Part shown: positions 17,345-24,681 of the stretch, in pieces | How the letters are laid out: the number at the start of each line of letters is the position of its first letter | How positions within the stretch are numbered: the first letter of the stretch is position 1 | DNA from: Candidatus Tiamatella sp. | Lineage (GTDB): Archaea; Thermoproteota; Thermoprotei_A; Sulfolobales; Acidilobaceae | Direction of reading: 5' to 3' | Length of the DNA stretch: 40,283 bases | NCBI GenBank assembly: GCA_015522645.1 | Contig: WALV01000019.1 | Location: 1 to 40,283, forward strand | Position numbers and translations under genes: made by a program | Notes under the pieces: model-generated | Databases searched by the model: none | The model's input: the letters and a program-made list of their open reading frames with translations, nothing else | Told to the model about the DNA's origin: nothing

Positions 17345-18913
17345 ATGGTAGTTACTGGAAACCTGGCGAGGAAGGAAGCTGAGAAACAAGTCTTTCTATT
17401 AAATAAGGCGGGTTGGGAAGCTAAAGTAAAGGTATTCAATATCGACGTAGCTGTATTTATTAATGAAAAAATCCTTGCAAAATGGATAAACGAGTCCTGT
17501 AACGAACTGAGAGACGCAATAATAGTGCTCCCGGGAGGGGTACTAGTGAACCCTAGCCTTCTTCTCAACTTAGTTAAATGCAGGGAGATAAGAATAGTGA
17601 AGGGTCCAACCCATATATCTGATCTTTACATGTATATCCAGATGATTCCAATCGAGGAATGGACGTTAGACGACTCTATAGATACGCTGTATGCGAGAGA
17701 AAAATATGATTCAATCGTTACTTGTTATAGGGAAATGATAAGTGGGAATCATGGAGTGAAAAGCGTTCACTCCAATATAGTTATACCCGTAACTCCTCCT
17801 CCATTTATACCCGCTGGAGAATTATATGTTGATAGTTACTTCAGCAGGTACCTTGAAAACAAGCTGAAATGGATAATAGACTCGAAATTCCCGATTATTG
17901 TATTAGGATCAATCAACAATGATTTACATAGCATTGAAAGATGGATTAGGGGAATAGAGCAGGAAGGGTATAATGGGATAATAGGATTAGATGCGACTCC
18001 ATCTTGTAAAAGCATGGAATTAGTATCGCGTACCTCCGCTGAATTATTCCTATCAATCGATTCACACCACCTCCAAAAACTTGAGAGATGCATTAAGAAA
18101 CACAGGGAAGAGATCATTCCAGTATTAACTCCACACAATACAACTGGTAATAAGAAGTCAAAACTGGCTTCTCTAGGTTATACAGTAAGGAAAGCCCGTG
18201 AGCTCGGGATTGACAGGTTTATCCTCGACCCTATCCTCCCGCCACCGTATACCGGGGAGAACACTAGTATTTTAGATGCGTTCCTAATGGCGAAAAATCT
18301 CAATGTGAAATACGGGAAACCGTTACTATTAGGTTTATCCAACTACATTGAGCTAACTGATGCAGACTCTCCGGGACTAGTTTTCAGTTTAATTCAAATG
18401 AGCATAGATGCAAGAGTTTCCTTAGGCTTATTTGCCGAGGAGAGCTATAAAACCCAGGGAGTACTGCAAGAAGCATTCATCGCAGCTATAATGAACTCAT
18501 ACTCAGCAAAACGGAATACTCCACCGAAAAACATGGGGATAGACCTGCTTGTATTGAAGGATAAGAGAAGAATGGAAAACAATACGGCGGGGAACATATT
18601 ATTAGTACGAGAGAGAGATACTGGGAAACCTGTTGGGAAGTGGGATCCTCTGGGTCATATAAATATTGCAGTTGACTATAACCGGAAAATAGTGCTGGTA
18701 AAGAAGGATTCATGGAATAGTTGGATTGGAAGCGGTGAGTGGAGGCCAGTCATAGATTACTTACTTGAAAACAATGAAATATCAAGTATAGGCCACGCCT
18801 TTTACATTGGTAAAGAAATTTATAAAGCTGTTCTTGCCCTGAAATTAGGGAAGGATTATATTCAAGATCAAAGACTATTCAAGAAGAACTATTTGGAAGG
18901 TATAGAAAAATAA
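17345..18913 (+). CDS. archaeal dihydropteroate-synthase-related protein
   Basis: About 522 residues. The central part (about 180-370) resembles the TIM-barrel of dihydropteroate synthases, with IVLGSINND, GIIGLDATPS, LTPHNTTG, GIDRFILDPILPP and GLSNYIELTD. The C-terminal part (GIDLLVLKDK onward to GHAFYIGKEIYKAVLAL) matches the small domain (DUF4346 type) found in the archaeal family TIGR00284. That family occurs in archaea lacking classical DHPS and may act in pterin-type cofactor synthesis; activity is unproven. GTG 17330 is in frame, but AGAGG at 17334-17338 is six bases from ATG 17345, which is preferred. It diverges from the nitrilase gene and converges on the surface-protein gene. Confidence 0.82.
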   Translation: MVVTGNLARKEAEKQVFLLNKAGWEAKVKVFNIDVAVFINEKILAKWINESCNELRDAIIVLPGGVLVNPSLLLNLVKCREIRIVKGPTHISDLYMYIQMIPIEEWTLDDSIDTLYAREKYDSIVTCYREMISGNHGVKSVHSNIVIPVTPPPFIPAGELYVDSYFSRYLENKLKWIIDSKFPIIVLGSINNDLHSIERWIRGIEQEGYNGIIGLDATPSCKSMELVSRTSAELFLSIDSHHLQKLERCIKKHREEIIPVLTPHNTTGNKKSKLASLGYTVRKARELGIDRFILDPILPPPYTGENTSILDAFLMAKNLNVKYGKPLLLGLSNYIELTDADSPGLVFSLIQMSIDARVSLGLFAEESYKTQGVLQEAFIAAIMNSYSAKRNTPPKNMGIDLLVLKDKRRMENNTAGNILLVRERDTGKPVGKWDPLGHINIAVDYNRKIVLVKKDSWNSWIGSGEWRPVIDYLLENNEISSIGHAFYIGKEIYKAVLALKLGKDYIQDQRLFKKNYLEGIEK

Positions 18914-18930
18914 AAAAGGATTTTAATGGT

Positions 18931-21900
18931 TTAAGGCCTTACCTTCATTAGTACTGCTGCAGCTATAATTAGGGTTATTATAATTAGCACCGCATTGACT
19001 ATTGCATAAGTCTTTAATGAGGCTGAACCTGACTTTATTCCTTCAACTGTCGTTGATATACTGTCAACCTTACTGGATATAGCGTCCTCCTTCTGGTTCG
19101 CCTTCTGTGCAGCGTTAGCCGCTGACTGTGCTGCTGTTCCAGCATTCTGTGCTGCATTAATTGCTGAGTCAACTTTCTGGCCTAGAGTCTGTAACTTACT
19201 ATCCACATTTGATTGCAGTGAAGTTACTTCATTCTTTATGTTGTTTATGTTACTGTTCATGTCATTCAGTTTATTGTTAACATTGCTTGCAGCGGTATTC
19301 ACAGCATTAATTACTTGTTTATTAGAGTTCTCCACTGTACTGTTCACACTAGATATTGCACTGCTGAGCTCGTAAGCTGAATTCTCGACGTTATTATTCA
19401 CCTTGTTTATACCGCCAAGTATCTGGGCAGCATAGCTATCCATCGCACTACTGAGACCACTAGCAGCATTATTCACAGCACCAGTCACCTGGCCTGCGGC
19501 TGTATTAACTGCGCTAAGAATCTGGCTAGCAGCATTATTCACAGCACCAGTCACACTCTCATTAACAGCAGTTATACCGCCAAGTATCTGGGCAGCATAG
19601 CTATCCATCGCACTACTGAGACCACTAGCTGAAGCCTTAACGGTGTCATTCACGCTACCAACAGCCATTAATATACTCGAAGCCTCGTCGTTAACAGCGC
19701 CAAGTATCTGGGCAGCATAGCTATCCATCGCACTACTGAGACCACTAGCAGCATTATTCACAGCACCAGTCACCTGGCTGGCTGCATCATACACAGCACC
19801 AGTCACACTCTCATTAACAGAGGAGAGCTGGGTGCTGAGGTTGCTCGCCTCGTCTTTTACTGTATTGTTGACACTAGTGATCTTATTGTTTAGAGCTGTG
19901 TCTACACTTACTACTGTATGGTCCGTCGAATACACGTCGTATAATCCATAGATGTTAGCTTTAGCGAGTGCGTCTATTACTAGTCCATCAGTTGCTGGCT
20001 GGTGTGTTATTGTGTACGTTATCACTATTTCGCCCGTCTCCTTATTTACGTACACTACTGGCGGACTGGACAGGCTGGTTACTGAAACATTGTCAACGTC
20101 TCCTGATCCGTATATGAACCACACTGTTAACCCTTCTAGAGTTACATCGTTATTGTTTAGAGCGGAGTATTGCTGGTTATCAAGCACATACACTAATTTG
20201 ATAGCGACAAATATCGTGTCCCCGACAAACGCGTTATCATCTGCTTTCACTGAGATCTTGAAGAGAGGCTTTGCACCTAATGATAATGTGAACTCTACTG
20301 TACAGGGCTCTGAGAATATCTTCAGTTTATACACACCGCTCTGGCGTCCAGTCAGTTGTAATAGTTCAGTCGTATTTAGAGTCACATTAAACGAGCCGTT
20401 CGCGTCTGTTATTACATCTACTAGTGGTGAAGCAAGAGATGGTACTAGGCTTGTTATGTTGCCATTAGTATTATTAATTAGTCCATATCCTATGAATACT
20501 ATAACGTCTCCTGGTTTAGAGCTTATTACAGCACCGCCTGTAAGTTTCTCATATGCCGCTGAAGCACCGGTCTTATAGCCTATTATACAGTTTATTGTTA
20601 TATTATTATATGACTGTTTCTCAATAGTATATGTTGGATTACCATTGGTTTCGTTGACAAGGATTCCTAGATCATTATGATACGTTTCTGGTACCTCGTA
20701 TGTTAACTCTTTATATCCCTGAGTTAGGTCTGTTGCATTGAACTGGTCTAGAGTTATATTGATGCTTGTGGAGGTCATGTTAACCGTTAAAGTTGCATTT
20801 TCCCACATTGGGAATCCTATTATCTCAACTACTACATGTGTCTCATTATCCGTGACACCATTTATGACATGCGCTGGATACGGGTAAACTGTCAGGTTAT
20901 GCCGCGTGGATGTTATCTGCAGACTAGTTGTTGTATCAGCGTGGAATCTCGCATAGCTGCTATCGTCTGGCCAGATAAACACTTTTGCTGTGTCTTTATC
21001 GTTCACTACTTTGCTAGCATTAGTCAATGATAATCCCACATTGTCACCTGTACCTAGTAACCCGAACTTGAACTCGTTGGACAATAATGTCTCATTTATG
21101 TCTGTTGGTAGCTTAATAACTAAGGCGATCTTGCCTAAGGTATCATTCTTGACTAGATACGCGTCTATATGGCCGTCACCGTTCGTGTCTAGGCCTACCT
21201 TATTATCAACGCTTATTATATGGCTGAGTGCCATAGTAAGGTTGCTCAAGTCATATGTTATAACAGGCTTTAGGTTCTCTGTTGTAATAAATCCGTATCC
21301 CTTGATCAGTATATAGTCTCCAGGTGCTAATTTCTCACCGTCTATACCATGCCAGCTACCATTATATTCTAAGTATGACGCGTTGACATATGGGTATATT
21401 TTGAGTCCCTGTGCAGCGTCCACCCATGTTCTAACCATTGTTCCAGTATCGTTTACCTTGATTATTGGGTAGAATGTTTCGCCTCCATACCAGTGATCGG
21501 GTATTGTGACTATGCCAGTTATAATTCCAACCGAATTTACAGTTGGACCGCCCGTATAGCTAGTGTTCCACGTCTCAAACGCTGTTCCATTCCAGTAGGC
21601 TAGGCATATAGCGTTCAACGCAGCACTACTAGGTAAGTTGTGGCCTGTTACCTCGAACTTGTCGCCAGGGTTCATTTGTGCTCCTAGTATATGGTCCGAG
21701 CCGCCTACAACCGTAGGATCAGGGTTAGACAGTTCGATCGATGGGTATACGGTTATATTATCAGGGACGGCCGGGTTCCATATTATGTTGTACACCACGT
21801 ATGCTTCATCAGATGTTTCATTGAACACATAGTTCATGGAATAGCTCCCGAAATCCCCCGAGGTTCCATTATATGTGTAGTATCCTAGTGTTCCTGTTTC

Positions 21901-23022
21901 ACCGTCAGCTCCAATTGTTCCCTGGGAGAACACTGTCGATGAATCCGTTAGAGTTATATTCAAGTACGTGCTTTCTGTTATGTTTATAGTAACAACGCTA
22001 TTAGAACTATCAAATGAGCTGTTGTAATGCTCATCCGCTAATGGTGAGATCTTAACATCGTAATATTCTCTGAACTCGCTTACTGGGAACATCCCTTCAT
22101 TACCGGTTGGTGTGACAGGGAAGTCATAGAGGTAACCTGTTGTGAGGTTCAGTTGTGAAGTCTCGTTTATGAACGCGTTACTGTCAGCAGAGAGAATCGT
22201 GATATTAGATGGAATATTGAATACATCGGATGCTGCATTGATTATCTCCGAATCCCCGCTGGTCGTGTTAGTCGCATTGATGTCAAACAATTTATATGTC
22301 TCGTATCCATTAGTCATTGTTACGTTATAGTCTATCCATTTGGCTTCTCCGTTAGTCATGTTGATAGGTGTCCCGTCAGGGTGTAATAGTTGTATTACGA
22401 TATTGGTGGTATTCGCTGTTTCAGGTCCTCCGTACCAGGTAGCGTTAAAGCCTGTGTATGATAGTTGCTTGTTTGTTATCTGGTATTTACCTATGATTGT
22501 TGTGTTTGATACTGTGAATGAACCGTCCATGACGGCTACGGTGTTCTGGTCTATCTGTATTTTCAGGTAAACCGGGGTGCTACCGTCAGTATAGTCCTGC
22601 CCTGTCGCTTGGTTTACTTTTGCCCACCAAGCATTACTGCTTGGCAGTTCTGCGGAGACTATTAGGTAGTTCTCGCTTGCACCAGCAGTATCTAGTTTGA
22701 GGTGCTCGTTGTATGGTGGTGTTATGCCGTTGTATTCACCGTTGCTTATCAGGGGGACGCTTGTAGATGTTATCTGGGCGAAGGGGTCTGTATCCATGAA
22801 TATGTTAACTGCTATTGCCTGCGGGTAACTTTGCCTCAGTTTTTGAACGTTTATTACGAAAAATATCTTCCCTCCTATGCTTGTCTTCTGCGTAAGTACG
22901 AATGCTTGTGTGTTTATCTCTGTTCTGGACGTTGTTGCGGCTTCCGTGTGGTATGCTCCTGCAGCCATGCTTAGAGCTATGAGAAGCACAGCTGCGAGCA
23001 CTATTTGTTTTTTCCACTGCAT
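18931..23022 (-). CDS. S-layer / tetrabrachion-like surface protein with hendecad stalk
   Basis: A 1363-residue secreted surface protein. It has an N-terminal signal peptide, then about 1000 residues rich in beta strands, Thr, Ser, Asn and Tyr with dozens of N-x-S/T sequons, almost no Cys, and low Lys/Arg. From about residue 1044 to 1330 follows an Ala/Ser/Asn/Val-rich stalk that breaks into 11-residue units (for example SGLSSAMDSYA, AQILGAVNDEA, ESVTGAVNNAA, SQILSAVNTAA), then a C-terminal membrane helix ending in MKVRP. This matches the plan of Staphylothermus tetrabrachion: an outer canopy on a right-handed coiled-coil stalk. The start ATG 23022 has a GGTGAG site eight bases upstream and AT-rich TATA elements. 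It is probably the main or one of the main envelope proteins. Confidence 0.88.
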   Translation of the reverse strand: MQWKKQIVLAAVLLIALSMAAGAYHTEAATTSRTEINTQAFVLTQKTSIGGKIFFVINVQKLRQSYPQAIAVNIFMDTDPFAQITSTSVPLISNGEYNGITPPYNEHLKLDTAGASENYLIVSAELPSSNAWWAKVNQATGQDYTDGSTPVYLKIQIDQNTVAVMDGSFTVSNTTIIGKYQITNKQLSYTGFNATWYGGPETANTTNIVIQLLHPDGTPINMTNGEAKWIDYNVTMTNGYETYKLFDINATNTTSGDSEIINAASDVFNIPSNITILSADSNAFINETSQLNLTTGYLYDFPVTPTGNEGMFPVSEFREYYDVKISPLADEHYNSSFDSSNSVVTINITESTYLNITLTDSSTVFSQGTIGADGETGTLGYYTYNGTSGDFGSYSMNYVFNETSDEAYVVYNIIWNPAVPDNITVYPSIELSNPDPTVVGGSDHILGAQMNPGDKFEVTGHNLPSSAALNAICLAYWNGTAFETWNTSYTGGPTVNSVGIITGIVTIPDHWYGGETFYPIIKVNDTGTMVRTWVDAAQGLKIYPYVNASYLEYNGSWHGIDGEKLAPGDYILIKGYGFITTENLKPVITYDLSNLTMALSHIISVDNKVGLDTNGDGHIDAYLVKNDTLGKIALVIKLPTDINETLLSNEFKFGLLGTGDNVGLSLTNASKVVNDKDTAKVFIWPDDSSYARFHADTTTSLQITSTRHNLTVYPYPAHVINGVTDNETHVVVEIIGFPMWENATLTVNMTSTSINITLDQFNATDLTQGYKELTYEVPETYHNDLGILVNETNGNPTYTIEKQSYNNITINCIIGYKTGASAAYEKLTGGAVISSKPGDVIVFIGYGLINNTNGNITSLVPSLASPLVDVITDANGSFNVTLNTTELLQLTGRQSGVYKLKIFSEPCTVEFTLSLGAKPLFKISVKADDNAFVGDTIFVAIKLVYVLDNQQYSALNNNDVTLEGLTVWFIYGSGDVDNVSVTSLSSPPVVYVNKETGEIVITYTITHQPATDGLVIDALAKANIYGLYDVYSTDHTVVSVDTALNNKITSVNNTVKDEASNLSTQLSSVNESVTGAVYDAASQVTGAVNNAASGLSSAMDSYAAQILGAVNDEASSILMAVGSVNDTVKASASGLSSAMDSYAAQILGGITAVNESVTGAVNNAASQILSAVNTAAGQVTGAVNNAASGLSSAMDSYAAQILGGINKVNNNVENSAYELSSAISSVNSTVENSNKQVINAVNTAASNVNNKLNDMNSNINNIKNEVTSLQSNVDSKLQTLGQKVDSAINAAQNAGTAAQSAANAAQKANQKEDAISSKVDSISTTVEGIKSGSASLKTYAIVNAVLIIITLIIAAAVLMKVRP
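19414..19493 (-). repeat. stalk repeat, copy 1 (80 bp)
   Basis: Identical over 80 bases to copy 3 (19699-19778), and over 58 bases (from 19407) to copy 2. It encodes the SGLSSAMDSYA-AQILG units of the stalk. Confidence 0.9.
19572..19629 (-). repeat. stalk repeat, copy 2 (58 bp)
   Basis: Matches 19407-19464 over 58 bases. It lies 165 bases from copy 1, exactly five 33-base (11-codon) units. Confidence 0.9.
19699..19778 (-). repeat. stalk repeat, copy 3 (80 bp)
   Basis: Identical to copy 1 over 80 bases. It lies 120 bases from copy 2, which equals three 11-codon units plus seven codons. Shorter partial copies of a neighbouring unit are at about 19526-19554 and 19792-19819. Confidence 0.9.
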
Positions 23023-23030
23023 GGTTTATA

Positions 23031-23095
23031 CTCACCTTTACTTTAATTTATAGTTTGGTCGTATGATGTACTCGTATTACCATAGATTATTAAAG
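23031..23095 (-). promoter_or_regulatory. promoter and ribosome site of the surface-protein gene
   Basis: On the minus strand GGTGAG (complement of 23031-23036) lies eight bases before ATG 23022. TATA-like CTATAAATTAAA (complement of 23042-23053) is next, and a second candidate, TTTAATAAT, lies at about 23085-23093. The second box fits a transcript that retains the ribosome site; the first would give a leaderless one. Confidence 0.5.
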
Positions 23096-23103
23096 GGTTT
23101 TGG

Positions 23104-23143
23104 TTGTTTTTCCAGTTACTTGGAATCCCATATGGAAAAACAA
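23104..23143. promoter_or_regulatory. 11-bp inverted repeat between divergent genes, candidate operator
   Basis: TTGTTTTTCCA (23104-23114) is repeated inverted as TGGAAAAACAA (23133-23143) around an 18-base spacer. It sits between the promoters of the surface-protein gene and the RHH-PIN gene, a natural place for an autoregulatory site. No T run follows that would make it a clear terminator. Confidence 0.45.
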
Positions 23144-23269
23144 GTGATTAGAAAACGATTTAATTTCCTGGAAGACAATATGCTATTTAGTGATTATAGA
23201 ATGTGAGAGTTATTGCTTAACAGCCCGTTAGTTAGGCGTGAGCAGACGGGGTTTATGAGGGCGATTCGG

Positions 23270-24043
23270 ATGGTAGTGACTGTCGAGATTACTGGGATGC
23301 TTGAGGAGATCCTGGAAGCACTTGTAGCTGCCGGGCTTTATAATAATAAGAGTGAGGTTGTTAGAGATGCTATAAGGCGCCTAGGAGAAAATATGGATTT
23401 GACAGGTATTGCGTTTAAAGTTTACGTGAACAATAAGGAAGTAACGTTTACTAGAATACTTAATGTTTCAGGACTAGCTTTTAAAGAAACCATCATCCAT
23501 TTTATAAGGCACGGTTACGCTCCGGAGCTAGGTGCCTTATCCGAGGATGAGGTAACTGTAATACCTGCTTTCAAGGGAGAATCAGTCATTGATTATTCTA
23601 CGCTGGAGGTGTATTTGGAAACAGGGTTCATTGAACATCTACCTAAACTCTCGGGTACGATAAAATTCGTTTTACCTAAGTCCCTAGAGGATCGCATTAG
23701 GCAGCTTCCACTGAGATATGGTATGACGTATAAGAGGCTCTTAAAGCTCCCCGGTTTCCATATAGTCAAGGAAACAGTATCCACTTCAGAGAAGGGCTGG
23801 CTTTCGGAGAGTGAGGCGGAGGCGTTAAAGATCGCGGCTAATAGGGATATACCGGTGGTGTCTTGTGATATCAGGTTTAGGAAGGCTTTGAGGCTCAAAG
23901 GGATACAAGCGATCCCTGGTTTATCTCTCGCTTACATGAGCGTAAAGAGAAACCTCGTTCCCCCCGGTTTCTGGCCTATATTTATAGCTAGAGCAACTTC
24001 GATACCTATATATGTGCCTCCAGCGGTGGAAAGGATTGTATAA
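23270..24043 (+). CDS. ribbon-helix-helix / PIN-domain fusion protein
   Basis: About 257 residues. The N-terminus (VVTVEITGMLEEILEALV...NNKSEVVRDAIRRL) is a ribbon-helix-helix of the kind found in VapB-type antitoxins. The C-terminal half looks like a PIN nuclease: VIDYSTLEVYLETGFIEHLPKL (D108), SESEAEALKIA (E180-E184) and PVVSCDIRFRKAL (D200) supply the expected acidic cluster. About 60 residues between the two are not recognised. It is one polypeptide where a toxin-antitoxin pair would be two. ATG 23270 has GAGGG eight bases upstream; ATG 23255 and TTG 23213 are in-frame alternatives. The VWA gene overlaps its end by 8 bases. Confidence 0.7.
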   Translation: MVVTVEITGMLEEILEALVAAGLYNNKSEVVRDAIRRLGENMDLTGIAFKVYVNNKEVTFTRILNVSGLAFKETIIHFIRHGYAPELGALSEDEVTVIPAFKGESVIDYSTLEVYLETGFIEHLPKLSGTIKFVLPKSLEDRIRQLPLRYGMTYKRLLKLPGFHIVKETVSTSEKGWLSESEAEALKIAANRDIPVVSCDIRFRKALRLKGIQAIPGLSLAYMSVKRNLVPPGFWPIFIARATSIPIYVPPAVERIV

Positions 24044-24590
24044 TGTTGGGGAAATTATTGTTATAATCGTTGATGAAAGCTTGAGTATGATGAAAACCGA
24101 TTTTAAGCCTAGGAGAATTGATGTTCTACGCGAGTCATTGAAACCTTTTGTTAGAAGCCTCCTTGAAAGAGAGATCCACACACTCGTAGGGCTAGTGGGT
24201 TTCTACAAGATAGCATATCCTATAACGTACCCTGTGGACAACACGGAACCCCTAATGGAAGCCTTGGATACTATAAGAATAAAAGGCGAAGCCTCCGCGT
24301 CAGGCGACGCGGTGAATCTTGCTTCACTAATACTCTTCTCAACCTCCCCTCCCGGATACAATAAGAGGATGATTTTAATCACGGATGACACTTCCAATGC
24401 AGGTATACCATTGTCCCTAATGTCAACACCTCTAAAGACCAGTGGTATCAAGGTTGACGTAGTCGGTCTAGGCAGGCTCGCAAGGAACGCTAGGGAGGAT
24501 CTCGAAGCTCTTGCTTCGTCATCAAACGGTGTGTTCATTAAAGTGGACAGGAAAGAGGATCTCCTTCCTTCACTTTACAAACTCCTTTAA
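24036..24590 (+). CDS. small VWA-domain protein
   Basis: A 184-residue protein consisting of one von Willebrand A domain with an intact MIDAS metal site: DESLS (first loop), a middle segment GEASASGDAV and ILITDDTSNAG. No signal peptide or membrane helix, so it is intracellular and probably a protein-protein scaffold. The TTG start at 24036 is supported by GGTGGA (24025-24030) five bases upstream. It overlaps the RHH-PIN gene by 8 bases, so the two are coupled. VWA proteins commonly partner AAA ATPases such as MoxR, and a MoxR gene lies 15 kb away, but nothing ties the two together directly. Confidence 0.8.
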   Translation: MYNVGEIIVIIVDESLSMMKTDFKPRRIDVLRESLKPFVRSLLEREIHTLVGLVGFYKIAYPITYPVDNTEPLMEALDTIRIKGEASASGDAVNLASLILFSTSPPGYNKRMILITDDTSNAGIPLSLMSTPLKTSGIKVDVVGLGRLARNAREDLEALASSSNGVFIKVDRKEDLLPSLYKLL

Positions 24591-24603
24591 TCCTTTAACC
24601 ATG

Positions 24604-24640
24604 CTCCCTAGCAAAGGCAACAAGGGGAGTCTCTTTATTG
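24604..24640 (+). terminator. possible terminator after the VWA gene
   Basis: CTCCC (24604-24608) and GGGAG (24625-24629) can pair around a 16-base loop, followed by TCTCTTTATTG. The stem is short, so this is weak. A TATA box TTATAAAATC (24641-24650) for the next gene follows. Confidence 0.25.
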
Positions 24641-24681
24641 TTATAAAATCTCTCCTCAACCTATGATGCTAGGTGCCTTTG

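Noticed and set aside
17239-17568. N-terminal extension of the nitrilase ORF
   Set aside because: Nitrilase similarity begins at ATG 17238, and the extension overlaps the divergent gene.
19952-20578. 208-residue ORF on the plus strand
   Set aside because: It is antisense within the surface-protein gene, which has continuous signal, beta-domain and stalk features on the other strand.
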